Of a stretch of 64,000 nucleotides of DNA, positions 46,756-59,204 are shown piece by piece. The notes under the pieces were generated by a model. That model saw nothing but the letters and a program-made list of their open reading frames with translations, was not told the origin of the DNA and did not search any database. The number at the start of each line of letters is the position of its first letter. Within the stretch, counting starts at the first letter, position 1. The stretch is from contig MU270103.1 of assembly GCA_021432635.1 (NCBI GenBank), positions 62,001-126,000 of the forward strand. The letters are read 5' to 3'. The stretch is from Thozetella sp. PMI_491. Taxonomy: Eukaryota; Ascomycota; Sordariomycetes; Chaetosphaeriales; Chaetosphaeriaceae. Position numbers and translations under genes: made by a program.

Positions 46756-49700
46756 TCACAAGGCATAGCCGCCGGCACCGACACAGCTCCACTCCCGCAC
46801 GCCCATCGAGTCCTCCAGCTCGACGCACCACCAGAGCACCTCTTTCGCCCTGTCCGGCTGGCCGCTCACCTGGTAGGCCCGTGCCAGTGCGAACCACGCT
46901 TCCGAATAGTTCCACCCCGACCCCAGCTTCGTGAGCGCCGAGAGAAGGCCGTACGCTCGGTCTCTCGCGCTGAGCCGATCCACGAGCGGCAGGGATGTCG
47001 CCTTATGTGGCGGGGGTAGCTGGTCCTCGTCTTTGCCTGGACTTGGTGTGCGTCGTTTAGGTTTCGGCTCCGCCTTTGTCGGCTTAGGCGTGCCCAAAGG
47101 CAGCCCAAAGCCGAGGGGGCGGGCGGCAAGCGTGGGCGGCGGGTCCGGCTTCGTCCGGACGGTGACTTTCGTCGCCAGGTTGATGACACTGACACTATCC
47201 AATATCCCGGGGAGTCCTGCCGGGTGCAGCCCAGGGATGGCTGGAGGCAGCGGGAGCTTCTCGCTATAGATGTCCATGAGAATATTTGAGAGCCCAACCG
47301 TGGCGGATGGGTGGTCGGGGAAGTGAGTCAAGGCGGACTCGAAGTCACTCCTCGCCTGGTATGGATCCTCTCTTGCGAGGGAAAGGTAGCCTTTCTGTAG
47401 TGGATCGTCAGCATCTATCGCTGCAATTCTCAAGCATATAGGAGATGTGTCTTACCTCCGCCCATACATCGGACAACAGTTCCTCGACACTCTTTGTCTC
47501 GCCCCAGCCCACCTTCTTTAGAGACATGGCACCCGTGGTGTCCTTTGCCACCTCCGACTCGAGCCCCTGCACAATCTTCTGTGCCTCCGCGATGGCCTTC
47601 TGAGCATTGTCGAGCAGGTCGGCCCTCCGATAGAAGCCCGCAATAGTGAGCCACACTTTGACGAGGATTGCCTTCCTCCCCCTCTGCTGATGGCCGTCGG
47701 GGAACTGTATCAGAGGCAGCAGTGCCGCCAGGGGCTCGACTGCGCTTACCGTCACGCCTGCAAGATCTGAGGCCTTCCCCTTGGCTGACGCGGTCGAGGT
47801 GTACGAATCAGAGTGCTTGAATGAACCCGCTGTAGGCGTTTGCTGAGCGGATGTGCTCCTGCTCGCAAAAGTGAAGTATTGGGCCATAGATGAATCGTCA
47901 AACGGGGTGAAGAATTTCTCGCCATCGACGACGGTTGGGGAGAGCGGCAGGTCACCCGTGCTCAGCACGCGAGTCCGGTCAACGCTGCTGTCTCTCTTCC
48001 TCAGGCTGGCCCTCCTGCTGGACTCGCTCCGCCTCTTGAGGCTGTCCGACTTCTTGGCACGCCGGGCCGAGCGCACGTCTCCTGGTTCGCCGGTCACCTG
48101 GATTGACGGCGCAACTGTGCTGATTGTCTGCATCGTCTGCGGCCTCGAGCTGGCGGTGGTGGGCGGATTTTCTGCTATCGTGGTGGCAACACTCTGTCTC
48201 CTCGCCTTGCTGGCCGACTTGTCGCTCTTGCCACCAAAAACGCTTCCCCTGAAGCTTTTCAACGTACCGGCCGAGCTCTTGGGAGGCTCGGCCCTGGCAG
48301 TGGAAGGGGCCAGCTCCAATTTCTGCTCTACATCGCCGAAGAGCCTAGGAAACAGGGTTAGGAGCTCCGAGCTCGCATTGACCGCCACTGCTGGTCCTTC
48401 AACGACTTCGAGGATCGCAAGCTGGGTCATCTTAATCTCCAGGATGCTCTCCCTCTCGTAGTCTTCCATGTCGTCTATGAGCCCATCACTTGGCTTCTCG
48501 TCTCTCCCTTCCGTTTCGTTGAGATGCTCGCTTCGGTAGGCGCCGTTCAAGGCTCTGCTGCCGAACAGGACGAACGGGTCTTTGAACTGCTCGATGGCGC
48601 CCTCGCAGGCTCGAGCCGCCATGAAGTACTCTTGGCGCGCGCTGAGCATCAGTGCGAGGAGGTGCCACAGAGGGATCAATGCTCGCTCGCGCCAGTAGGG
48701 ACCGGTGTACAGTTCTTCGCTACTGTCCGATGGTTTGGGGGCAAGAAGCGCCGATTTCACGAGCTCGATGGCGACCGGTAGCTTTCTTTGCTCGGCCAGG
48801 AGCAGACCCAATGCGAACACCCCCTTGACGTCGACCGCGCGACCAAACTCGGCCGAGAGCGATTTGCGAAGAGCTTGGGTTGCCTTTTCCTGGATCAGAG
48901 TTCGCGACTCCGAGTCGTAGGTCATCCGCGCCCATTGCGCCTGAGCCAGGCCGATCGACTGATACGACAGCGCTAAGATATGGGCCGGTACCTTATCCTG
49001 GGCTGGCGGCAGGGGGACGTCTTCTTTGAGCGGACTGATGCCATCGTCTAGGCCGCTCTTTTGCTGTTCTACTTTCGCCAGCCATTGCTCCAATTCGTGT
49101 CCCAGGTCGCGAGCCTTCTCCGCGGCCTGCCTATCCCCATAGCGGCAGAGAGCGGCGATGCATGCGGATATCGTCTCGAGCACCGTCGCATCGTTGTCGA
49201 GACTCGGTTCTGGGTCCCCCGTTTTCTCCACGCGACTCTTCGCCTTCTTGACAAGGTCGAGGTACGAGTCGAACGACTTGAAGGCCAAATCAAACTCAGC
49301 GACCGCCAGGTGGACGGTGAAGAGATGGCGGATAATCGCGGTGGAATGGAACGTCTTCGTCGCGGCTGCGAACAAGATGTCGAGGACGGCTCGGCTGAGG
49401 GCATCTCTCCCACCCTGGCCCAAGTCATGTTCCCTCCAGCCGCGCCCGATCAAGACGGCCCAGTTCCGCATGACAAGGTCAACAAAGTCCTCCACCTCCT
49501 TCCTCTCTTCCTCTGCCTTGGGGAACTTGGTCTCGGAAAAGAGCAGTCCTTGGTAAATGGTCTCCACCTTCTTGAGCTCAGCGCGAAGCTGGCTCCTCGC
49601 GGAAGACTCGTTGTTGATGGGAGCGTAGCCCGTAGGGAAGGGAAGGTCTTCCTGGAGGATACGCGACAGAGCATAGTAGTATTCGAACCACACTTGCCTC

Positions 49701-50616
49701 CTAGGCACGGATCCGCGGAAACCATAGCCCCCCGCCAGCAGGACGCCTTTGGAGCTCGCCCAGTACTTGAGCCAGGCGCGAAAGCAGGCCAGACAGTTGG
49801 CATCCGTCAGCGACTTCTGGTCGGCCAGGAGCGCCTGGCCAGCAAGCATGCAGTACTCGGTCAAGAAGAGCTCGGACCAGTAGCACAGCTGCTGCCTCGC
49901 TGGCTTGCTGGCCCAGACTCCGGCCAGCGAAGGCATGGACGAGTCGAAGGCATCCAGAGCCTCGGTGCGCTGCTTGTTCCGGGCCAGGCAATTGGCCTTC
50001 AGGTACGTCGATTTGAGCGCACAAACTTTGGTCCATTCTGAAATGGTGCTGTAGTCTTCAAACTGAGGATACTCCAGATCGAAGTGCTTGGGGAGCCGGA
50101 CGAGCGATAGGCCGTACTCCTTGATAACCCAGTGTAACCACCCAATGCAGACCTGGGCCTGGAACTTCTCTTCGGGGAATTGCTGCTCGTTTTCGATGGC
50201 GCCGATGAGCTTCGAGATTTGGTCTGGGACCTCGAGGTCTACCTTGGGGGATGCGTCGGCCGAGGCCTGGTCGCTGGCAGCCACGCTCTGATTGGCTTTG
50301 GTGATGGCATACTCGGTCTCGGCCGTCAGTGCAAGACCTGCGCGTGGCAATTGTCAGTATTCCGCAGCGCGGCGACCGCCTGGTGCGTCGAAGGGAGAAA
50401 AACTGGATTGACATACAGGCTCGCCCAGGGGCATGCTTGCGGATCTTGCGCACGAGCTCCGGGACTTCGCCCCAATTGTCTTCGCACCGAGCATCGTGGA
50501 GGAGCTGGATATAGTGCGCCGCTTTGTTGGCGTCGGGCTGGCATTGGCAGTCGTCAGTCTCTCGATCTGTTGGGAAGGGGACAGGGGCAGGGAATGGGGG
50601 GATTGATCCGTACCAT
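46756..50616 (-). CDS. ypp1: YPP1/TTC7-like TPR protein of the PI4-kinase complex
   Basis: Encodes about 1214 residues, homologous to yeast Ypp1 and animal TTC7, the scaffold that joins the PI 4-kinase Stt4 to Efr3 at the plasma membrane. Exons: the ATG alone (50616-50614), 50537-50417, 50337-47456, 47394-46756; introns of 76, 79 and 61 bp. The product reads M-PDANKAAHYIQLLHDARC, then RKIRKHAPGRACLALTAETEYAI. Repeated helical pairs of TPR type lie in the N-terminal half and at the C-terminus (for example EKGYLSLAREDPYQARSDFE, YSEAWFALARAYQVSGQPDR). A Ser/Arg-rich, probably disordered segment is at about 730-860. The last splice uses the AG before AAAGGC, giving DVWAE-KGYL; nearer AGs break the frame. 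It ends VREWSCVGAGGYAL, as expected for the family. Confidence 0.9.
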
Positions 50617-51978
50617 GGTGTCTGGCTGGCAAAGAGACAGGCACTATGGTGTACTTCTTCGGTCAGTAGAACACATGCGCGCGAAGCATCTTCCGAAGGG
50701 AGTGGGAGCGCAGGAGGGCGGTTGAATGTTCGGGGGAAGGAGTGGCGGCGTGCGTCAACACTATGTAAATACATAAGGAAGCGGCCCAATTCGAAGGTGT
50801 CTATTAAAGCTCGACGGCTCCTGGGCGGACATTTTAGGTGGGGCGGCCAGAACGACAGGGGCCAGTGCTCCTGTCTTGGTGGGGCATCTGATGCGTCAAG
50901 GTCCCGCCGTAGCGGGAAAAGGCAAACATGAGGAAACACGACGAGGATCATTTGGTGGATACCGTTTGTTTTACACCTCTGGACCTGATGTACGTAGCAT
51001 AGGAGAATGGGTCTACACCGGTCCGGATGGCTCTCTCTCAATGGCCCTGAATTGCTCATGGGCTTCCTTATAAGGGTTCCGACTTGAATGAGTGTCTTTG
51101 AGGCATCCGAGGGAGAGCAAAGATGTTTTGATACGTACCGTATCAGCCAGGAAAGGGGACATCGAAGATGGAGTTCCTCCGACATGGGGGTCTACCCAAC
51201 TAATTAATTTGCAAGTGTGTTTGTGATAGTGTGCTACGAGATGGTTAGGTCTATCACCATCGTCAATCCCTAAGAGCAATGCAACCATCTTTCTGATCGT
51301 CTGAAGAGAGTCGGGCATGGCTCCGGAAGGACCTGGATCTCAACTACGTCCGTTCCGCACTGGCGGCCGAAACCATCTTAACAAATCTATCGCAGGAACT
51401 ACGCCCGAGTGCTGTACATGCCTGTACCTGCAAGACCATTGCCGTCACAATTGTCTTCCTAACCAAGTATCTGGGCCAATATTCAGTACACCCTAAGGGG
51501 CTTTTACCCTTCACTGTTTCCATATTCCCTTTTTCACTTGACATAGACAAGGGTTGGCTGCTTTCCAGATGCCCTCAGATCTATACTGGGTCCGAAGAAA
51601 TAAATTTAAAAATTGGAAAAAAGAGGCAAAAGAAAATCCATATGCGAAATTCTAACGACAACGATTTTTTTTATATTCTCCGTCGTCTGCCTCCTTGCGA
51701 GCCAACTCGGACACTGCTGGCTGTCCTGGATCCAGTGTAAGCCAGTGGCCGGCCGGCGCCAATTCCTACCTATAGGCCGCGCAGTGGGTCCCGGCCGCTA
51801 TTTCGACGGCCCAATCAGCGACACACGCAACTGGTGAAATTTCTGAAGAGCATCCCAAGCACTCGACTACCTTCGCCTTGTAGGCACCACGGCACACAGT
51901 ACACGACGGCCGAGCTTGTGCTGCAGGTTTCCTACGGAAACACGCTTGAACACGGCCGTTGCGTCTCAATCGTTCGGA
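50617..51978. promoter_or_regulatory. Divergent promoter region of YPP1 and RIX1
   Basis: About 1.36 kb between head-to-head genes, with an AT-rich patch near 51590-51680. No gene or specific site recognised. Confidence 0.5.
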
Positions 51979-54365
51979 ATGGCCCTCCCGGCAGATCTGC
52001 GCGTCCTCTGCCGAAGGCTCACCTCGACTAAGACCGAGGATCTCCCCGGGCTGTGTCCCGTCCTGGTCGCTCACGTCCTGCGCTGCGGCGTGCCGCTCTC
52101 TGCGCCCCATGAAGCCAAGAGCAAAGACAAGTCCTCCGAAGCGTCGGTTCTCATTCACAAGCTGAAGACCCAGATCAACACCCTCCTCCATGGAAGGACC
52201 CCGGCCGGCCGTTTCGCTGCTGCCGTCCTAGTCAAGGCCATCGTCGATGTCGGCGGCTGGGAGTGTTTGAGAGTGTCCGAGCCTTGGGTCAGGGGGCTCT
52301 TTTCTGTCCTCCAAGTATGCTACCCTTGCACCCGCCCCCCCTTTCCCTCCTTCCAAGTTCTAACGTTTCCTAGAAACCTGATTCTCTTGCCAGCAAGGAG
52401 CTCTGTATCGTCACCTTGACGCGGATCTACTCGCTTCTTCATGGGTACCAGACGCTTGTCAGGGAGATTGCTACTCCCACTCTTCCGGCATTTGTCACAG
52501 CCTGTCTTCAGCTGATTGCACCTCCGCCTCTAGGGAGGCCACCTCGGGTGCCAGCGGCATTCGTGGAGACAGTCGCGTCCGCGCTCTCAACCATCATTCC
52601 CCTGTATCCGACAACCTTGAGGCCGTTCAGCTCTCAGATTCGATCTGCTCTCCGGCACGCCATAGCCCCAACTTCCTCGGATCCCTTCGCGGTGCCTCAA
52701 TCATTAAGAAATGTTGTCCGCCAACTAATAATAGCCCTTCACCATACAGCCCCCAAGAACGGGAGCGGTGAGGAGTGGTCCAAGAGTGTAGGCGCCTCCA
52801 TAAAAGCCAGCCATGCTACGGCCGACTGGGTATTCCGCGCAGTTGAAGAATACTGGGAGCCTACTGCAGGATACAGACCTAAAACAATTCCGGCCGAAGC
52901 CGAACTCGCCGGTGGTAGCGACGAACCCGAGGAGTTGCCGCCCTGGGTTGGTCTACAGGCCGGTGCGGAGCGGTTAATTGGTCTCCTAGAGATCCTGGCG
53001 GAGTACTTCAAGCATTCAACGAGATCCCCGGTCACAGTACCGGTCGGGGAGTTGCTGGACTTGACATTACGGATAACCCTTGTCCGCCCTCCTTCACCCA
53101 CTTCCCAAGGACGCGATGAGGACGTCCAGCTGAACGCGGCCATTGGGAGAGAGGAGAAAGATGAGCTGTGGAGTGTGCTTCCCGATATCCACACGGCCGC
53201 TCTGCGGCTTCAACTTGCCATGACTCGAAGGCTAGGGAAGGGAGCAGTACCGCTTGCCTCAGACGTTCTCGACCAGGCAGTCCGCGTGTTCGGCGCCGCT
53301 AGAGAGGACCCAGGGGTCCGTGAGATTGTTTACACAGTATCAAAACAGGTGTTCACTCTTACCGGGCCGACACTACCCAAGATAGCCGTAGACTCAGCCG
53401 GCGGCATCCTCCAGAAATGCTGTCGGGATCTCCTCCAAGCCTCAGGTCACCTCCAAGAGGACATGAGCCACGCCACACCGACTACGGCAAACGGAGCGAA
53501 ATCCAAGGAAGGCACACACAATGCCGACGCCTTCCTTGGCCCCAATGCCGGGTCGTCTCTTTTGCCCAGCCTCAGTGCGAGCCACCAGGCAGCTGCCGAA
53601 GAGCTTCTAGTCTCGGCATTCACAGACCTCCCTCAGCATCAGTTGAGCCCCGACCTGCGCGGCCTCTTGGACCGCACGGCAATTATTACAAGCAATAAGA
53701 CCGCCATGCTAGCGAGCTGCTTGCATCCATACAAGGACAAGAACGGACGGTACTACGCGAGTATCCTGCCTTTCCTGGCGCAACGGTTCCCGCACGATCA
53801 GGAGGTCGAGGTACTGAGGTCCAACTTGCAAGGCCCAAGTCGAGGGCCGCAGCTTTCTTGGGAAGTCCAGGCTGCCATGGAACAGGTTCCAGCAGAAGCC
53901 GCCGCGGATGAGTCATCAAAGGCCGAGGAAGAGACGTCGGCCAACGATGGGCCTGGAGAGGAGGACGACCCTGACGCCAAACCTGCCGTGGGCTTCGCAA
54001 TCCCTGGCGACCGGATGGACCTTGACCGCGCATCGGGTGTTGAAAACGCATTCATGGTCAAGTCCGTCGCGCAGGTATCTGAGGAGGCGAGTGAGGCCGC
54101 ACCAGCACCTGCACGCGAGGAAAGCATTCCAATAACTCTCAAACGGAAAGGCTCTGAGCTCCACTCGGACGGCCCCAAGAAGGTCAGTAAGGGTGGTGAA
54201 CCTGCGGCGCCTGTGGCTGCCCGGCCGCTGCCACCACCCGTCGCCAAGGAGGCGAGTGACGAAGAGAGTGATGCAGAGAGCATCGAGATAGACGCAACAT
54301 TTTCCGACCAGGAGGATGACGAGGAAGAGGAAGAGGAGGGCGGTGGCGAAGACGGCGAAAACTGA
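51979..54365 (+). CDS. rix1: Pre-rRNA-processing protein RIX1
   Basis: Encodes about 775 residues of the Rix1 (PELP1-like) subunit of the Rix1-Ipi1-Ipi3 complex, which processes ITS2 and drives late 60S maturation in the nucleoplasm. Exons: 51979-52314 and 52374-54365; the 59-bp intron (GTATGC to CCTAG) lies between LFSVLQ and KPDSLASKELC. The N-terminal RIX1 domain shows MALPADLRVLCRRLTS, FAAAVLVKAIVDVGGWECL and LTRIYSLLHGYQTLVREI, in a helical-repeat region to about residue 500. The C-terminus is acidic and disordered (EIDATFSDQEDDEEEEEE), with Lys/Pro-rich stretches before it. The start codon is the one that gives the family N-terminus. The gene is convergent with the WW-domain gene. Confidence 0.91.
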
Positions 54366-54751
54366 GTCACAGAGGAGAGGTCACCATCGAGAGAGGCATC
54401 TGAGGCATGTACAAACTAGCATTCGTAGGTAACAAGACTAAATCAAATGTGGGTATAATTCCTGCAGACCTTTGTCCTCGACCAAACCGACTCAGCTATC
54501 GCTCCGAGCCTGCCTGTCCAATCCCCGGGCCAACCATGGTGAAGCCGCTCTATTCCGGCCCTCCGGTGGGCCTGCGGCGCCGTTTTCCGATTCCTAAACC
54601 GTGGTTCTGACGCCGAGTCCGTTGAAAATGCACAGGTATGGTATGGGGCGTGGAGCCGCCGGAGCTGCTTCCTCGACCGCGAGGGCCCAGCTCCGATCAG
54701 TGGCGGGCTCCTAGCCTGTGGAGGCAGACAGCACGCCCGTTCCGATGCCTT
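54366..54751. other. Intergenic between convergent genes
   Basis: 386 bp between the stop codons of RIX1 and the WW-domain gene, presumably 3' untranslated regions. Nothing else seen. Confidence 0.55.
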
Positions 54752-55654
54752 CTAGTCCCGTAGCCAAGCCCTTCTCTTCTCCTCTTTCTTCGCCCGCCGC
54801 TTCTCCTTGAAGGCCTTGAGCTCCGCCTTAGACGGCTTCTTGCCTGCTCTCTCGGCCTTGAGGCTGCGCCCATCGTGCGCGTTGGCGGCCGCGTCAACGT
54901 CGAAGAAGGCGTTCAGCTGCCGCCGACTCTTGGCTTCGTCGCTGTGCCGGGAAGCGCCCTGGTCCTCGTGCTGCCACGCGCCGGTGGCGCGGTTGAAATA
55001 CCCTCCAGTCCCCAACTCGCCGGCAGCCTCGCGCGCGACAGTAGCGGCAGCGTCTTCTGCCGCCTCCTCGGCAGCACGGCTCGCCTGTGCATACCAGGCG
55101 TTTGGATCATAGTCGCCGTGAATGGCGGGGTTGTAGCCGCCTGCAACTGAACCGATTGCGCTCATACCCGTTGGATTACCGGGAGGTGGAGGAGGGTTGG
55201 ACGTGTCAGCAGCGGAGGCGGCTACCGAGCCAGTAGCAGTGGGCAAGCGGGGGTTCTCCTGCTGCCAGACACCCGTTGTGCGGTTATAGAACCAGTATGA
55301 GTTGGTGTTCGCGTTCCAGTGGTATTCCCAGCCGTCGTCTTCTTGTTGCCCAACTGGGTCGCTTGGAAGTGGCTCGCTTGGAAGCGGCGGCGCACCATCT
55401 GTGGTAGTCTCGGGGGCGCCCACATCGGACGGTCCTTCTCCGCCGTCCTTCTCTTTCGCATCACCAGGCTGGTCGTCCTGGTCCTCATCCTCATCCCATT
55501 CACCAGACTCGCCGCTAGACGAGGCAGAGGATTCAGGCGTCACTTCTCGGGCGGGCTCGGTGGGCTCGCTGGGTTGACCAGCCGTTTCGGGATACGGTGA
55601 GGCCACAGAAGCCTTGTCGGCATTTTCAGGTGCAGATTCGGTCGGAGACGACAT
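54752..55654 (-). CDS. WW-domain protein
   Basis: Single-exon gene for 300 residues. The first 105 are acidic and Pro/Ser/Glu-rich. A WW domain follows at about 107-136 (GWEYHWNANTNSYWFYN, NRTTGVWQQENPR), the type that binds proline-rich partners. A Pro-rich linker and an Ala/Glu-rich helix lead to GYFNRATGAWQHEDQ at about 218-232, which resembles the C-terminal half of a second WW. The end is highly basic (KKPSKAELKAFKEKRRAKKE) after the block RRQLNAFFDVDAAANAHDG, which I recall as conserved in fungal homologues. Biochemical role is not known to me; a nuclear or RNA-processing link is only a guess from the basic tail. Nothing looks broken. Confidence 0.85.
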   Translation of the reverse strand: MSSPTESAPENADKASVASPYPETAGQPSEPTEPAREVTPESSASSSGESGEWDEDEDQDDQPGDAKEKDGGEGPSDVGAPETTTDGAPPLPSEPLPSDPVGQQEDDGWEYHWNANTNSYWFYNRTTGVWQQENPRLPTATGSVAASAADTSNPPPPPGNPTGMSAIGSVAGGYNPAIHGDYDPNAWYAQASRAAEEAAEDAAATVAREAAGELGTGGYFNRATGAWQHEDQGASRHSDEAKSRRQLNAFFDVDAAANAHDGRSLKAERAGKKPSKAELKAFKEKRRAKKEEKRRAWLRD

Positions 55655-58040
55655 GGTGATTTGATCGACAGGAGGCTGAAAGGCAACTGTTTGGGGACGA
55701 TTTGAGGTGATTCGGAGCTCCTGAGCTCATCGAAGTGCAACCATGCCCCGGATGGTCGCCTCGAGGTGATAGGAGGATATCGCGATATTAAATGTAGATA
55801 AATTTCAGAAAGGAAACCGTGAATCCGAGAGACAGTATTTATTGCTGAAGGATACGGTCGGTAGGTAAGTTGGAATGGTGCAGGAAGTTTGACCATCCTC
55901 GAATTGACTCCAAGAGCGGAACTAATTGGGCGGTCAGGGGCAGCAGAAACAGCACCTGAAAGACTTGGTGGGCCCCCCCCCTTCCCCTCCCTTTTCGGAC
56001 AAACCCCCCATGAAAGTCGTGCTTTCTAGCCAACCAAGGCCTAGTTGTTGGTAAAAGCCACAGCTAAATGGAGGTCATAACCACCAGCCTTGTTGGCCTG
56101 GATGCACTTGCTTCACAGTAGCTTAAATGTGCTTGAAACGGGTTATATCGGTACTGCGGTAGTCTAAGTCTGTTTGCAGGTTAAATGGGGGGTTGTACGG
56201 AGTACATACACCAGTTCTTATTCTCCCTTCACGGCCGTGGAACAACTTTGTTGCACGCCTGAGTCGATGGTTCCAGCCCGGACCCAATTCCACGGGTCAC
56301 AGTTGCTTATTTTGGTTTCGGCAGTCACCCCAGATCATCAGGCCCCGCCTTGCACGCCTGCAGTGAGCAAAGGGTTTCTAGCAGTGAAGACCCAAAGGCG
56401 TCGACTACAAACCCAAGTGTATCCTTGGCATGGCTTGAGCCCTGTTCTCCTCTTTGCTGCGGCCCTCAAGGACTCTAGGCAAAGGATATTTGCACACCCT
56501 TTCTTTGCACTCCCTGTGAAATTACTCCCGCTCGATAGCCTCTCTTGCTCGAGTTTCTATGCAGCGTGTCAGGGCCGCTCTGCTATGCGTAGTACCTTTG
56601 CTCCACTTGTTCCCCGTTCCCCCCCCCTTTCCCATAGCAGATCCTGCAGAGCAAGATGTGCCGGGCCAGTGATCGACCTCCTCATTAAGCTTAAACCATC
56701 CTCGCTCCCCTGATGTAGCCTCAGGATACCAATCCGCCGTCATTGCAATCCCAGGCCCGGAACTTGCCCCGAGCGGGAGTTAGCTGTGCCACCGGGTGTA
56801 CCCCAGTGGCTGACGAGGATCTGCTATGCCTTGCAAGCGACGTTGAAATTGCCCCGGATGGCTCGATGGAAACAAGGTGGTAAGATACCTCTGCCATGTA
56901 CATCTTGCTCGGCCTCTCAACCCAAGCAGCACATGTTCTACCAAGAAAACCGGACCTACCAAGTACGAAGCTAAGGAACCGGAAAGCTGCTTGGCAGTTC
57001 GTCGGCATTTTGATTAGTCTCGTGTTTCTTAGTCTACGTCGACAAGGACCGAGCGGTCCTCGCGTCGTTTCACCAGCTAAACCGCCCGAGACTCCCGTCC
57101 GGACAAGCTGTCAGAAAGTGAGGGAGAGAAAGAGGAAGAAGCTGGTTAGCTCAGGCCTTTGTGGAGGAGGCCTCGAACCCTCGAGCCCTCGAGCCGGACC
57201 TCGCCTCGACCTCGACAACCCAGCTCCCAAGACCGGCACAAATTGCGCGCCCTTCTTAGGCTTGTTATAGGCCACTATCCGTGCGATGCAAAGCTCCGAG
57301 GCGGGCCCGGGGAGCCTCCCAGATCTGCCCCACGGTGGTTAGCCAACAATTTTGTCTGGCCATTTTTAGGAGCTCCATGGCAACCTACGGCCTTTAGCCG
57401 TTTAACAGGCCCTCAATTTGCGCAACCCTATATGGCAAAATGCAGATCCCTGAACCCAGAGTCGCCTCTGCCATTCGCTGCTGTATACTAGAAACCGCAT
57501 TGTCTGCCCAGAGCTCCCCAGGTCTTGGAGAGCGGCTGGCCTAGGCTCTGCCCAAGCGGACACCAGGTTTCGACGCACTCTCGACGACTCTGGGCCTTGA
57601 CTCGAGGGCACGCGATGAACTAATCTCATCAGCAGCCCGAGATTTCGCGTCCTTTGTGCCGCCGGACCGCGGGAACTCCATCTGGTCTTTGGCGGACCCA
57701 ATAATTCAACTGCCTGCCCTTGCCAACCAATTACTAGCTTCCCGAGGTCCTACCTCGCAGCTGCTGTCGTGCTCTCGGGGCCCTGGCTGCCTCTCTCAAA
57801 AGTACCACGGTCCCCGGTTGTCGTCTCAGCCTTGACCTCGCGGTCATACTGCATACATCTCGCCCGCCTCGCCCGCCTCAGTTCCGTACAAATAAACTCC
57901 CCTTGCATCTCCGACTGTTTGGGGGGAAGCGACATCTCATCACGCGCGACCTGCTGCATGCGCCAGCCGGTCGCATTCTCTGGTCTCGGTCTTTCGTCGC
58001 CGCAGCCATCTTATAAACTATAGCAGCGGCCAAATTCATA
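55655..58040. other. Divergent intergenic region
   Basis: About 2.4 kb between the WW-domain gene and the GH16-like gene. Short open frames only; a C-rich run lies at about 55974-55990 and CTCGA-rich sequence near 57170-57220. No gene recognised. Confidence 0.5.
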
Positions 58041-59204
58041 ATGTCATTACCAGCCCATCTCTCCACCCTCGTGCTCCTCATATCCGCTGCCATCCCTCGG
58101 GCGTCTGCAAGCCCTTCCCTTACCACAGACTCAAAATGCGGCTGCTATAGGACCAACGGCAGCGAGGTTGGATTCTTCAGCAACCACAGGTTCTTCGACT
58201 TTCGGAGCCTTGACCGGTACCAGCATGTCCCAGATGTCGTCACGGACAAGAACTCCAGCTCAGGCGCACCCGTGTCGAGCCCGTACTTCGAGTCGAGCGA
58301 TTGGAAGAGCATGTGGCAACTGCAAACCTGGAACAACAGCCTCCACAGCCGGGCCGATGCCGCCATTCCCATGTACAACTCGATGAGCAATGTGTACATT
58401 GAGCCGAATGGGGACGGTAGCTCAACGCCGAAGACATGGTTGACCTTGCGAACGCAAAGATTGCCTGGGTTTCAGACAGCAGCGGAGTTCGCCTCTGAGG
58501 AGAAGAAGTACCAGTTTCTTTCAGTCCGCATGTTCGCGCGCACCATCGGCGCAAGCGGCGCCTGCACCGCCATGTTCACGTATCGCGACTCCCCCGAGCT
58601 TGCCACCGTACAGGAGGCGGACCTCGAGGTGCTGACGAAGGATCCACGGAATAACATCCGGTATACAAACCAGCCATCCTATACCAAGGACGGGGATGAA
58701 ATCGAGGCCGCGACCGAGAACGGCACCATGCCCAATGGCCTGGACTGGACAGCTTGGGCGGTCCATCGACTGGACTGGACGCCGAACCGGAGCACCTGGT
58801 ACATCGACGGCCAGAAAGTGGCCAGTATCTCCTTCCAGGCTCCAAGAGACCCCAGCCACATCATCTTCAACTCGTGGAGCGATGGAGGTGTATGGACGGG
58901 CAACATGACCATGAACGATGCCGCCTATCTACAGATCCAATGGATCGATGTGGTCTTCAACGTGACCGACACTGGGGATGATGCCACCGTTGTGTCCCGG
59001 CTCGGGCGACTTTTCAGGAAAGATAGTAGCCAGACGGCTTGCAACTCTGTCTGCAGCATCGACGAAACACCCAACTCGGGCCAGCCCGTCCTGCTCTGGG
59101 GCAACGGAGCGACGAGGCTGCTCGGACAAGCCGGGGTGGTGGCCTGGATCCCGTTGCTGGTAGTTTTCGTCATGCTCGTTTCCTCCGCCAATATCTTCCT
59201 ATAG
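58041..59204 (+). CDS. Secreted GH16-like glycoside hydrolase, probably GPI-anchored
   Basis: Single-exon gene for 387 residues. A signal peptide (about 1-23: LSTLVLLISAAIPRASA) is followed by a GH16-like beta-sandwich domain. The active-site motif is EADLE with E192, D194 and E196, the ExDxE form of the GH16 catalytic triad. The surroundings YQFLSVRMFARTIG, CTAMFTYRDSPELATVQ, HRLDWTPNRSTWYIDGQKVA and HIIFNSWSDGG fit beta-glucanase/transglycosylase relatives. Several N-glycosylation sites are present. The C-terminus ends in a strong hydrophobic segment (VVAWIPLLVVFVMLVSSAN), typical of a GPI-anchor signal, so the enzyme probably sits at the cell surface and acts on beta-glucan or cell-wall polymers. 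The exact substrate is not decidable. Confidence 0.88.
   Translation: MSLPAHLSTLVLLISAAIPRASASPSLTTDSKCGCYRTNGSEVGFFSNHRFFDFRSLDRYQHVPDVVTDKNSSSGAPVSSPYFESSDWKSMWQLQTWNNSLHSRADAAIPMYNSMSNVYIEPNGDGSSTPKTWLTLRTQRLPGFQTAAEFASEEKKYQFLSVRMFARTIGASGACTAMFTYRDSPELATVQEADLEVLTKDPRNNIRYTNQPSYTKDGDEIEAATENGTMPNGLDWTAWAVHRLDWTPNRSTWYIDGQKVASISFQAPRDPSHIIFNSWSDGGVWTGNMTMNDAAYLQIQWIDVVFNVTDTGDDATVVSRLGRLFRKDSSQTACNSVCSIDETPNSGQPVLLWGNGATRLLGQAGVVAWIPLLVVFVMLVSSANIFL

Noticed and set aside
49061-50041. 326-codon open frame on the plus strand
   Set aside because: It lies entirely antisense to the long YPP1 exon and mirrors its GC-rich codon pattern; no recognisable protein.
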